Assembly (NCBI GenBank): GCA_044348085.1
Contig: JBIKTM010000003.1
Coordinates: forward strand, 79,686 to 143,685
DNA: 64,000 nt
Origin: Verrucolacustris sp044348085
GTDB taxonomy: Bacteria > Verrucomicrobiota > Verrucomicrobiia > Methylacidiphilales > Verrucolacustridaceae
Direction of reading: 5' to 3'
In this document: piece after piece, positions 23,657 through 31,965 of the stretch
Numbering within the stretch: position 1 is the first letter of the stretch
Layout of the letters: each line of letters begins with the position of its first letter
Position numbers and translations under genes: made by a program
The notes under the pieces: model-generated
Seen by the model: the letters and a program-made list of their open reading frames with translations, nothing else
Databases searched by the model: none
Told to the model about the DNA's origin: nothing

Positions 23657-25342
23657 ATGTCATCTCCAACCCAGCCCGCCGCATCCACGGGACATTCCCT
23701 GTCGTCGTATGTTGCGCCAGAGGATATCATCCCGTACCGCCCCATCCACGAATCCGAGTGGGGAGCGCTGCGCCGGCGGGCCCTGGTGGACCTCCTCCGC
23801 GGATTCTGCACCTGGAGGAATCTCAGGCGGTATCGCGGATTCTTCATCTCGGACATCGTGGGGTTCGCCTGGGCGGGGATCTATCGGAGCATGCTCGTGC
23901 CGTCCATTGCGGCGACCTCGTTCAAGAACGAAGGACACTTCCGTCCGCGGGAACGAATCTCCGGCACGGAGCGATTCTTCAGCGGGTCGTTCCGCCATCC
24001 TCGCGGCGCCGGAATCCTTGGACGCATCATCGATGAGGTGAATGTGCGACACCACGCAGCCGGAGTCGTTGCCAGGACGGGCAACACGGTGGTGGTCCAG
24101 CCGCAGTACGAGGCGGCATTCGCGTATGTGGCGACCGCAATGATCGAGGGACTCCGCGCGGGATATGTTGCCTGTGGTCAATCGCCCGAGAGTCCGAAGG
24201 GCCGCCGTATCGGCGAGGACCTCTGCACCATCATCTACCAGGTCGCCGGGATGGTGGGCCTCACACGCATGCCAAGGAACCTCGAGGCTCATGAGCGGTT
24301 CCGTGATGCCTACGAGGCGCATCTGAAGGGCCTGCACCGGTCCCGGTGGATGGAGACCCAGGCCCGCGAGCTGGCCAAGCGGATCTTACCCTACACGGCA
24401 GCCCGCACGGGTGTACCCATGCGGGAACACCTGGAGCGGCATCTGGATCGGATGACGGCCGACTATCTTTTCCCGAATCCTTCCATCCTTCACCAGGTGC
24501 AACCTGTCTATGAAGAATTTCAACAACGCCAGAAGCGTCAGGGCCAGGGATACCTCCGGGCGTTCTGGGCGCAGCTGTTCCCGAAATCCCTCGCCAAGGA
24601 AGGGATCGACGCTCAGGAGCTGCTCTGGCGGGCGTATCGGGCGGCGCCCGATGACTCGGTCGAGGCCCGGATCCTCGGCGCCGTCTTGATCCATGCCATC
24701 GAGCTGGGGCCTTCCGGTGCGTCGTGGCTCACTCCGGTGGACCTCAGCTTGCAGCCGGGCGAATCCCTACTGAAACAGGGTGAGAACCACCCCTATTGCT
24801 ATATAATCCTTGAGGCGTCGACGCCACTCATCGTGAGCCGACGGGGGATTCCTGGAATGGACCCGGGTGTCGAGATCGAGATCGCACGGGTCAACCCTCC
24901 CAACATGCTGGGGGAGATCGGGATGTGGCGCGGGCGCCCCGCCATCGCCACCGTGGCCTGTGCCGAACCCGCGCGGCTCCGGGTGCTGCGTCTCGACACA
25001 CCGGCCTTCAACGCGCTGAAGGCCCAGTCCGGATTCTGGAATGCCGTCGCGGCGGAGGTCCAAAAGCGGCTCAGGGTGTCCATGAAACACCTAGAGCAGT
25101 CGCTGCGACACTCGGCGGTGCGGATCCAGGACCCTGAGCTCGACGGCCTCCTGCAGCTCATCGCTTACATCAATGGCGACACCACGGTGCAGCTGGACCG
25201 GATTCCTGGTGTGCATGAGGAGATCACCTTGGCGGAGTGTGTGGACCTCCTCCGTCAGATGGCTTCTGCCGTGTACGACCGTAACCGACAGGATCCCGAA
25301 CTCCAGGTCCATCTGGGGAACCTCTTGGACGTCATCGGGTGA
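23657..25342 (+). CDS. MpaB/DUF2236-like oxygenase fused to a cyclic-nucleotide-binding-like domain (copy 2)
   Basis: A 561-residue protein, collinear with 14272-15948 over its whole length and roughly half identical by eye. Conserved blocks: GFAWAGIYRSM, TSFKNEGHF, RIIDEVNVRHHAAGVV, YQVAGMVGLTRMPRNLEAHERFRD, LGEIGMWRGRPAIATV and LGNLLDVIG. The invariance of the His pair and of the LGEIGMWRGRPA loop in two diverged copies argues that both domains are functional. ATG 23657 gives a start aligned with copy 1. Its stop overlaps the MFS start (GTGA), preserving the coupling. Confidence 0.7.
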   Translation: MSSPTQPAASTGHSLSSYVAPEDIIPYRPIHESEWGALRRRALVDLLRGFCTWRNLRRYRGFFISDIVGFAWAGIYRSMLVPSIAATSFKNEGHFRPRERISGTERFFSGSFRHPRGAGILGRIIDEVNVRHHAAGVVARTGNTVVVQPQYEAAFAYVATAMIEGLRAGYVACGQSPESPKGRRIGEDLCTIIYQVAGMVGLTRMPRNLEAHERFRDAYEAHLKGLHRSRWMETQARELAKRILPYTAARTGVPMREHLERHLDRMTADYLFPNPSILHQVQPVYEEFQQRQKRQGQGYLRAFWAQLFPKSLAKEGIDAQELLWRAYRAAPDDSVEARILGAVLIHAIELGPSGASWLTPVDLSLQPGESLLKQGENHPYCYIILEASTPLIVSRRGIPGMDPGVEIEIARVNPPNMLGEIGMWRGRPAIATVACAEPARLRVLRLDTPAFNALKAQSGFWNAVAAEVQKRLRVSMKHLEQSLRHSAVRIQDPELDGLLQLIAYINGDTTVQLDRIPGVHEEITLAECVDLLRQMASAVYDRNRQDPELQVHLGNLLDVIG

Positions 25343-26565
25343 CACCACCCTCCACAGCCGCCCCGCTCTCCCGATCCGTCCCGGCGTTTATATATGCCCT
25401 GATGCTGGTGGAGATGACCTGCCTGGGGCTTCTGCTGCCCGTGCTTCCAAGCCGGATCGCCCAGTTGGTGGGATCCGGGAGCGTGGCAATCCTCTGGTAT
25501 GGGGTGGCAACCTTCGTGTTTGCCGGCTGCTTCGCATTGGGTGCAGGACTCTCCGGCTCTTTCTCGGATGGTCATGGCCGTCGTCGTCCGATCCTGGTGA
25601 ACTGCATCGGGTCGGCGATCGGACACGTCGCCGCCGCGGTCTCTCCTGGCATCCTGGTCTTCCTGCTCTGTCGTGCCTGGTGTGGTCTGTTCAACGGAAA
25701 CATGGCCCTGGCCCAGGCGTATTTGGCAGACCTCACCCTTCCCGAGGAGCGTGCGCGGCGGTTTGGAACCCTTGGTGCGATACAGGGATTCGGCTTCGTG
25801 CTGGGACCGATCCTGGGTGGCTATCTGGGACTTGAGGATCTGCGGGCACCCTTCCTGGCTGCGGGACTTGCTGCGGCTCTCTCCGGGGTCCTCGCTTGGT
25901 TCCTCCTGCCGGAATCCCTATCCGCGGACCAGCGACGCACCACAGGCGTGATCGTGTCGCACCCGCTCCGCCCCGTTGTCGAACTCACCCGGGTGCCTGG
26001 ATTTGGCCCGATGATTCCTGCACTCGCGATCTTCACACTCGCCCAGAACATCATGATCACGACCTGGGTACCGTATGCGACCGACCGTTTCGGCTGGGGA
26101 CCTGCCGAGAACGGCTGGGGTTTGTTCACCTTCGGAATGACGAACATTCTCGCCCAGGGCCTTCTGTTCCCGATCCTGTCACGACGACTCGGGCTCCATC
26201 GGCTCTGCGTTCTCGCCCTGCTCTCCTCGGCTGTGGCCTTTATGGGGTTCGGAATCACCCACAGCGGGCGGATCGCCATGCTGCTCATGGTCGGCAACAT
26301 GGTGGGGCTCTGCGCCAACCTAGCGTTCCAGACGATCGCTTCCAGGCGGACGGATCCAGCCAGCCAGGGTGCTGTCATGGGGGGATTGCAGGCGTTGACC
26401 AACCTGACCCTCCTCGTGGCCCCACTGTTCACGGCCCCGCTGCTCTATCCCCTGTCCCGCTGGACCGCCGTCGACTGGAAAGCGGGTCTTCCGATGTATT
26501 TCTGTTCCGGACTCGTGATCCTTGCGCTCGGCACATCGCTTCGCCTGCTGTTGAGAAAGTCCTGA
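25339..26565 (+). CDS. MFS transporter (copy 2)
   Basis: A 408-residue 12-helix MFS protein homologous to 13013-14269. It has motif A GSFSDGHGRRRPI, helix 5 GAIQGFGFVLGPILGGYLG, and the shared end of the first half FLLPESLS. Translation starts at a GTG that overlaps the stop of the oxygenase gene. Retaining the same partner order in both island copies supports a joint function for oxygenase and transporter. It converges with btaB, with about 107 bp between and no clear T-tract terminator. Confidence 0.9.
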   Translation: MTPPSTAAPLSRSVPAFIYALMLVEMTCLGLLLPVLPSRIAQLVGSGSVAILWYGVATFVFAGCFALGAGLSGSFSDGHGRRRPILVNCIGSAIGHVAAAVSPGILVFLLCRAWCGLFNGNMALAQAYLADLTLPEERARRFGTLGAIQGFGFVLGPILGGYLGLEDLRAPFLAAGLAAALSGVLAWFLLPESLSADQRRTTGVIVSHPLRPVVELTRVPGFGPMIPALAIFTLAQNIMITTWVPYATDRFGWGPAENGWGLFTFGMTNILAQGLLFPILSRRLGLHRLCVLALLSSAVAFMGFGITHSGRIAMLLMVGNMVGLCANLAFQTIASRRTDPASQGAVMGGLQALTNLTLLVAPLFTAPLLYPLSRWTAVDWKAGLPMYFCSGLVILALGTSLRLLLRKS

Positions 26566-26671
26566 ACTTGTTGATACGGCATGCGCCACCACTCGGGATG
26601 CCGAGGCCGCACTCACCTCGGAACCCTCGCTGGAATCAAGCGCACGACATCCCTGGCTCCAGAATCCAGGA

Positions 26672-27277
26672 CTACTGGGAGGGCTTTCGACCCACGAACT
26701 CGAACCAGTTCCAGAGTCCGCCATAGGCTGATCGCACAGTGGCTGATTCCGCACGGAGTCGCGCCTCCAACGCGGGCAACAGATGGCCCTCCATCCGGAC
26801 ATGGTGTTGTTCCATGTGTGCGCGGAAGACCCCCACGGGCGTCGCATGGAAATCCACCGCCGCAAGGACTCCCCCGGGGACCAACGCATGGATGACCGAA
26901 TCCAGAACCCCTTCCCACCCCGGATTCATCATGCTGAGGGAATAGGAGAAGAGAACGGCGTCACAGCCTGCCTCGAGTCGGTCCCGCTGGATCGCCTGAC
27001 GGAGGACCACGCGGTCATCGAAGCGGACCGTCTTCCGACGGGCGATCACCAGCATGTGGGGCGAGAGATCGATGCCGGTGATCCGGGCGCCTCGAAAACG
27101 CCGTGCCAATCCGCAGAGGTTGTGTCCCGTTCCACAGCCAATCTCCACGATGTGGTGAGGTGAGGAACTGGCCTCTGCCAGTCGGTCAAGGATCCCGGCC
27201 CGGCCGAACAGGAACAGCCACCTTGTGGCGTCGTAGATCAACGACTGGAACCGGTAGTAGCGCTCGAGATGTTCCAT
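26672..27277 (-). CDS. btaB: BtaB-like SAM methyltransferase (DGTS N-trimethylation)
   Basis: A 201-residue class I methyltransferase with SAM motif I VEIGCGTGHNLCGL and the BtaB-like segments YRFQSLIYDATRWLFLFGR and LFSYSLSMMNPGWEG. BtaB trimethylates diacylglyceryl-homoserine to the betaine lipid DGTS at the membrane. It starts 3 bp after btaA, and the order btaA-btaB matches the known bacterial pair. Length is normal (Rhodobacter BtaB is about 210 residues). It lies inside the block bounded by the 105-bp repeats. Confidence 0.88.
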   Translation of the reverse strand: MEHLERYYRFQSLIYDATRWLFLFGRAGILDRLAEASSSPHHIVEIGCGTGHNLCGLARRFRGARITGIDLSPHMLVIARRKTVRFDDRVVLRQAIQRDRLEAGCDAVLFSYSLSMMNPGWEGVLDSVIHALVPGGVLAAVDFHATPVGVFRAHMEQHHVRMEGHLLPALEARLRAESATVRSAYGGLWNWFEFVGRKPSQ

Positions 27278-27280
27278 GGC

Positions 27281-28465
27281 TCACAGCACCTCGGCGAGGT
27301 GGAGACTGCCATAGGTGCCCACGCGGTCCCTCCGATGGAGTGGTTCAGTGAGGTCGGGACGGAACCGAAGCCGCGTCCGGATGGCGTCGGGGATGAACCC
27401 GCAGTCCAGCCCTGCCGACCGCAGGAGGATCCGCGTCCCGGGTCGGCTGTTGGCGAGGATGAGATCCCACTCCTCGCGGAGTCCGACTGGATCTTTCCAC
27501 GCCAGCCAATCCTGATGGTCCAGCAGCACGTAGTGGGAATAGGAGCCCGGGTGATCCCTCAGGAAGCGGGCAACCGAGGTGGTGTGACACCGGATCCGCG
27601 AAAGCTGTCCAGAAAGGGTCTGCTGATGCTCCCGACGCAGGTAGTTGGGGCAGCAGTCCAGGGTGTATGAACCCGTGGTGTAGACCCTCCAGAAGTAGTT
27701 GTCCCGGGCCGGCACCTCCGTCATGACGTGGCGGAACTTGTCCCGGACATATCCTGAAAGCCCGCCGGGGTGGGAGGCGTCAATAAGGCGAACCTGGGCC
27801 GGCGGCACGCCCAGGAGCGACATCAGCGCGGGATGACGAAAGATCCGCTCCATCCATGAGGTCCAGATATAGGGTTCCGCGCGGGCGAATATCTCGCGCT
27901 GTTCCTCCAGCGTTCGGGCATCGAACTGGGCCAATGCCAATCCCTTCACGCGCACCCGCAGGGCTGCCGTGGCCAGCCAAACCAGGGATGCCGCAAGCCC
28001 CGCGGTACCTCTCCAGTAGAAGGAAGGACGCAACCCCCTCGGGGAGAACATCGACAGATGCGCCCGCCAATGTTCCAAGGCGTCAGGGCTGAGATGGGGT
28101 CTGAGCCGGTCGAGGACGTCATGCCGTTCTGGATGGGAACCGATTCCAAAAAACTGAAAGAGGTCCCAGAAGTCACCGGCCCGGATCAGGGCCATCTTCA
28201 GCTCCAAAAGAAGATTTTGGCGGGGGTTGATGTCGACTGAATGGATCGCCCTTGGGCAGTCGAGGAGGATATCCAGGATGTTGCAGCCGGCGCTGGTAAT
28301 GGCGACGACCTCGCTGTCCGGTCCAAGTCCAAGCAACTCCCGATCGATCCGCGGGTCTTCCCAGGTCGCGTTGTAGACAAGCTGGTTGCCGTGAAGGGTC
28401 CGGAAGAGCCACTGGTGGGCCCCGGAGTCGTCAGGCGCATTGGTCGGATGAGGTCGATCACGCAT
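27281..28465 (-). CDS. btaA: BtaA-like S-adenosylmethionine:diacylglycerol 3-amino-3-carboxypropyltransferase (DUF3419)
   Basis: A 394-residue DUF3419 protein. Diagnostic blocks: YNATWEDPRIDRELLGLG, ITSAGCNILDILLD, SVDINPRQNLLLELKMA, FYWRGTAGL, NYFWRVYTTGSY. BtaA transfers the 3-amino-3-carboxypropyl group of SAM to diacylglycerol, giving the DGTS precursor. ATG 28465 is preferred; the frame extends to 28546, into the 105-bp repeat. Betaine lipids often replace phospholipids under phosphate limitation in other bacteria; no pho box was recognised here. Confidence 0.92.
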   Translation of the reverse strand: MRDRPHPTNAPDDSGAHQWLFRTLHGNQLVYNATWEDPRIDRELLGLGPDSEVVAITSAGCNILDILLDCPRAIHSVDINPRQNLLLELKMALIRAGDFWDLFQFFGIGSHPERHDVLDRLRPHLSPDALEHWRAHLSMFSPRGLRPSFYWRGTAGLAASLVWLATAALRVRVKGLALAQFDARTLEEQREIFARAEPYIWTSWMERIFRHPALMSLLGVPPAQVRLIDASHPGGLSGYVRDKFRHVMTEVPARDNYFWRVYTTGSYTLDCCPNYLRREHQQTLSGQLSRIRCHTTSVARFLRDHPGSYSHYVLLDHQDWLAWKDPVGLREEWDLILANSRPGTRILLRSAGLDCGFIPDAIRTRLRFRPDLTEPLHRRDRVGTYGSLHLAEVL

Positions 28466-28517
28466 GCGGGAGGATCTTAGGAAAAGTTTGAGGCGGGACG
28501 ATATTAACGATGTAAAA

Positions 28518-28622
28518 TTGACTCTCAAAGCCCCATCTGGCAACAACCGAATATGGGAATCAGAGTTTCAAGCTTCAAACTCTGGGCCAACGTCCTGGAC
28601 TGCCGAAAGCGATTTTCTATCA
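28518..28622. repeat. 105-bp near-identical direct repeat, right copy
   Basis: Partner of 22458-22562 in the same orientation, differing at three bases, with the same palindrome (arms 28561-28568 and 28577-28584). It occupies the spacer between btaA and SDR copy 2, whose starts diverge around it. The 6-kb block between the two repeats carries desaturase2, mpaB2, MFS2, btaB and btaA. Confidence 0.9.
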
Positions 28623-28680
28623 GCTATGAAGGTCTATCCTGCCCGACCGCTCCAAAATACTCCCGTTCGGGTCTCACACC

Positions 28681-29472
28681 GTGTCGAAAAGCTACGTAGG
28701 TCGCTGGAGTCTTGTTACCGGGGCCTCCTCGGGGATCGGCGCCGAGTTTGCACGGCAGTTGGCTGCTCGCGGCATGCATTGCGTGTTGGTGGCGCGGCGA
28801 GAGCATCACCTGCGTGCCCTGGGGAGGGAACTTGAGGCTGCTCATGGCATACGCTGTGAGATCGTTTCCGCCGATCTGTCGAAGCCGAATGCTGGTCGCG
28901 AACTGCTCGCCGAGGTGGCCCGTCGTGGCATCGTGGTGGAACTGATGGTCAATAACGCGGGCTTCGGCATGGTGTCGTCGGTGGAACAGACGGACGTCGG
29001 GCGGGCCCTCGAGTTGATCCAGGTCAACGTCGCAGTCTTGACGGAGCTGACGCTCTTGGCTGCGAAAGAGATGATCGACCGAGGGCATGGTGGGATCATC
29101 AACATCGGATCGATCGTTTCGTTCCAGCCCGTTGGCTATATGGGGGTCTATGCGGCGAGCAAGGCGTACGTGCTGCATTTCAGCGAGGCGCTGTGGGCGG
29201 AGCTGCGGGCCCGCGGAGTGACGGTGACAACGCTCTGCCCGGGAACCACGCGGACCGAGTTCTTCGATCAGTCGGGCGTTCCCGGCTGGGCCGAGCGTCG
29301 CCACGGCCAGGACGTGCAAACGGTGGTCCGTGCCGGGCTCGATGCGTTCGACTGCGGTAGACACTACGTCGTCTCGGGTTGGATCAATTATCTTGTGTCT
29401 CTCGCTGCACGGTTCGCCACCCGGGCCGCGGTGGCGAAGTGGAGCCTGTCAATCTTCCGACCACATGGCTAG
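28681..29472 (+). CDS. Short-chain dehydrogenase/reductase (copy 2)
   Basis: A 263-residue classical SDR starting at GTG 28681. It has TGASSGIGAEFARQL (cofactor), NNAGFG, the Ser of NIGSIVS, and YAASKAYVLHFSEAL with catalytic Tyr and Lys. The sequence type (DltE/fabG-like with ARREHHLRALGREL) differs from the SDR at 9268, so the two SDRs may act on different substrates. The stop overlaps the start of the ankyrin-acyltransferase by 8 bp, giving a tight two-gene operon. Confidence 0.92.
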   Translation: MSKSYVGRWSLVTGASSGIGAEFARQLAARGMHCVLVARREHHLRALGRELEAAHGIRCEIVSADLSKPNAGRELLAEVARRGIVVELMVNNAGFGMVSSVEQTDVGRALELIQVNVAVLTELTLLAAKEMIDRGHGGIINIGSIVSFQPVGYMGVYAASKAYVLHFSEALWAELRARGVTVTTLCPGTTRTEFFDQSGVPGWAERRHGQDVQTVVRAGLDAFDCGRHYVVSGWINYLVSLAARFATRAAVAKWSLSIFRPHG

Positions 29473-31108
29473 TCCACCGGCAAGGCGGCGCGCCGATCTC
29501 GATGCCCTGCGCAGCTTCGCGATGCTGCTGGGCGTGGTGCTGCATGCAGCGATGAGTTTTGTGCCTTTTCCCTGGCCGGTGCGCGACACCGAGCGAAGCG
29601 ATGTGCTGCTGCTCTTGATCGTGGCAGTCCATGGATTCCGCATGCCGCTCTTCTTTCTGCTGAGCGGCTATTTCACGATGCTCGTCTATAGCCGCCGCGG
29701 GCTCGTGAGCCTACTTGAGCAGCGGTTTATGCGGATCGTGCTGCCGCTGTTCTTCGCCACGATTACGATCGTGCCACTCGACAAGGTGATCGAGGGCTAT
29801 GCATTAGGTACGAACCGTGCGGAACCCTCCCTCGCAGTCATGCGCTCCGGCAATGAGGCTGCGGTGCGCCGCGCGCTTGTGTCTCCCGGCGGAGCCCATC
29901 GCAAGGATGCCTTCTGGGGACTCACGCCGCTTGCGTGGGCTACGATGCTTGGCGACCCTGCGATCGTGGCCGCGGTACTCGACGCCGGCGGTGACCCCAA
30001 CGAGCGCGATGGCAGCGGCAATACGTTGCTCCACCATGCCGCCTACTTCGGTCGGGATGCGGCAGCGAAGCTACTCGTCGAGCGGGGAGCCGACCCGGGC
30101 GCCGTGAACGTGGTCGGCCGGATGCCTGTGGCCATGAAGAGTCTGCCGGCTGATCTCGTTAGCGAATTTGCGCCCCTCACCGGTATGCATCCCGTCGGGG
30201 TCGACGAGGTTCTCGCCGGTCGCGAGCGGCTGCGCGCCGTCCTGCCCACGGGGCCGAATCCGCAGGGCACGCTCGGCGGACCGCTCGACCGGGCAACCCT
30301 CGCGTGGTCAGACGTCCTATCGGCGGAATGGCTCCGCCCACGTGTCGGTTCGGTGTCGTTGCATCTCGTGCAGACGAATATCTTCCACCATCTGTGGTTT
30401 CTCTGGTTCCTTTGCTGGCTTGTCGCCGCTTTCGCTATCCTCGCCATCGCGGGCCTTCTGCCGACGGGCCGCAGCCGGGGATGGCTCGTGGCGGCTTCGT
30501 GCGTGCCGCAGCTCGTGATGGGTATGTCCATGGCGGCGGGCTACGGTCCCGACACGTCGTTCGGAATCCTGCCGCGGCCGCACCTCCTCTTTTTTTACGC
30601 CTGTTTTTTCTTCTTCGGCATCGCCACGTTCGCCGCGGAAGGCCTCGACACGCTGCTCGGCCGCCATTGGAAACTGCTGTTGCCAACGGCGATCGCACTC
30701 CTCGTGGCCGGCATCGCGACGATGAACGACCGGCTACTTGCCGTCGTGCTGCAGCCCAGCTACGCGTGGGCCATGTCGCTGGGGCTGATCGGGCTGTTCT
30801 CCAGGTTCTGTGCGAAGCCCAGCCCGGTCGTCTCGTGGCTGGCAGACGCCTCGTACTGGATGTATCTTGTGCACCCGCCGCTCGTGATGGTGGCACAGAT
30901 GGCCGTCCGCCCGTGGGGGATGCCGGCGGAACTGAAGTGTCTCGTGGTCGTGGCGATGGTGACGCCCGTGCTGCTCTTGAGCTACTCCTACGGCGTGCGA
31001 TTCACAGCGATTGGCAGGCTCCTCAACGGCCCCCGCGACGTGTCGGCAGCCCCCGTGGTCTCTTCGGTATGCCAGGCTGGAAGAGGGTGCTCCGCTGACG
31101 GTGAGTGA
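29465..31108 (+). CDS. Membrane acyltransferase-3 family protein with inserted ankyrin repeats (copy 2)
   Basis: A 547-residue homologue of 16059-17669 with identical architecture. Helix 1 contains RRRADLDALRSFAMLLGVVLH (Arg and His), then FRMPLFFLLSGYFTML. A soluble loop at about 122-225 has ankyrin repeats (LTPLAWATMLGDPAIVAAVL, GNTLLHHAAYFGRDAAAKLL), and the remaining helices follow. ATG 29465 was chosen over the upstream frame to 29330 because it overlaps the SDR stop by 8 bp and aligns with copy 1. High GC. Confidence 0.85.
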   Translation: MASPPARRRADLDALRSFAMLLGVVLHAAMSFVPFPWPVRDTERSDVLLLLIVAVHGFRMPLFFLLSGYFTMLVYSRRGLVSLLEQRFMRIVLPLFFATITIVPLDKVIEGYALGTNRAEPSLAVMRSGNEAAVRRALVSPGGAHRKDAFWGLTPLAWATMLGDPAIVAAVLDAGGDPNERDGSGNTLLHHAAYFGRDAAAKLLVERGADPGAVNVVGRMPVAMKSLPADLVSEFAPLTGMHPVGVDEVLAGRERLRAVLPTGPNPQGTLGGPLDRATLAWSDVLSAEWLRPRVGSVSLHLVQTNIFHHLWFLWFLCWLVAAFAILAIAGLLPTGRSRGWLVAASCVPQLVMGMSMAAGYGPDTSFGILPRPHLLFFYACFFFFGIATFAAEGLDTLLGRHWKLLLPTAIALLVAGIATMNDRLLAVVLQPSYAWAMSLGLIGLFSRFCAKPSPVVSWLADASYWMYLVHPPLVMVAQMAVRPWGMPAELKCLVVVAMVTPVLLLSYSYGVRFTAIGRLLNGPRDVSAAPVVSSVCQAGRGCSADGE

Positions 31109-31225
31109 CGGGAGCCTCGGTCCGATGGTACTTGGGAACCAGTCGATGTCTTCCTCGGGTTCGGCCATCTCGACGATCTGTGGCAGTGCGGCATCGTATT
31201 TTCAATGGCCTCAGAGGGGTAGTGG

Positions 31226-31965
31226 TTGCCTGGAGGCCGAGCGATGCGCCCCGGCCCCGACCGGCCCGCGGCCGTCAGGGCCCTCACGAAGATCTTTCTT
31301 GCCGAGATCGAGCGACTGGTGTGCGCTGCGGCAGGCGGAACGATTGACGCCGACGCCCTCCCAGTCACCCGCCCGCGACTCGGCGCCGTCTCCTTTCTGC
31401 ACCCCTTTGCATTGGAGCGACTGTCCGTGATCCGCGGCCCAGCCGGCCGCATCACCCAAGTTCGCTACGTGCTCCCGCGGCACAAGGCGGCCAACTGGGT
31501 CGGGCGGGGGCGTGGGCGGAAGTCCACGTGGGCCGGGAGGTAATGGCGTCGTTGAACTCACGCCGTTTGAGTTCCTCGACCGGCTCGCCGATCTCGTCCC
31601 GCCGCCGCGGAAGCACCGGCACCAACCGTGAGGACATGGAGCGGCTTGCCCAATACATCATCCGCAACCCGTTCTCAGTCGATAAAATGCAGCCCAATAG
31701 CTCCGGGCACTCGATCATTTACCGCTCGGGGATGAACCCCAAGATCCAGCGCAATTTTGAAGTGTTTAGCCCCTGCGACTTCATCGCCCGCATCACCCAG
31801 CACATCCCGGACAAAAGCTTCCAGCTCGTGCGCTATTACGGATGGTATTCCAATAAGATGAGGGGCGAGCGGCTCAAGCAGACGGATGCCGGACCCGTGG
31901 AGGTGCCCGAGGGCGAGGTCATCGACTTCTACGCGCCCGCACTCCGCATCGCCAACAGTGCAAAA
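31226..31965 (+). mobile_element. IS91-family transposase remnants (at least two fragments, frameshifted)
   Basis: Three frames carry pieces of IS91-type Y2 transposases. Frame 1 (to 31543) ends VRYVLPRHKAANWVG. Frame 2 (about 31533-31631) reads VVELTPFEFLDRLADLVPPP then RKHRH and a stop. Frame 3 (about 31630-31930) reads LAQYIIRNPFSVDKMQ, ITQHIPDKSFQLVRYYGWYS and MRGERLKQ. The first two look like one frameshifted gene; the third is the C-terminal part of another type. The catalytic HUH and Tyr regions are missing. The debris abuts intact pgeF. Bases 31109-31225 show nothing recognisable. Confidence 0.75.

Noticed and set aside
5637..31226. Prophage or integrative conjugative element
   Set aside because: No integrase, structural, relaxase or conjugation gene is present; only IS91 debris at one edge.
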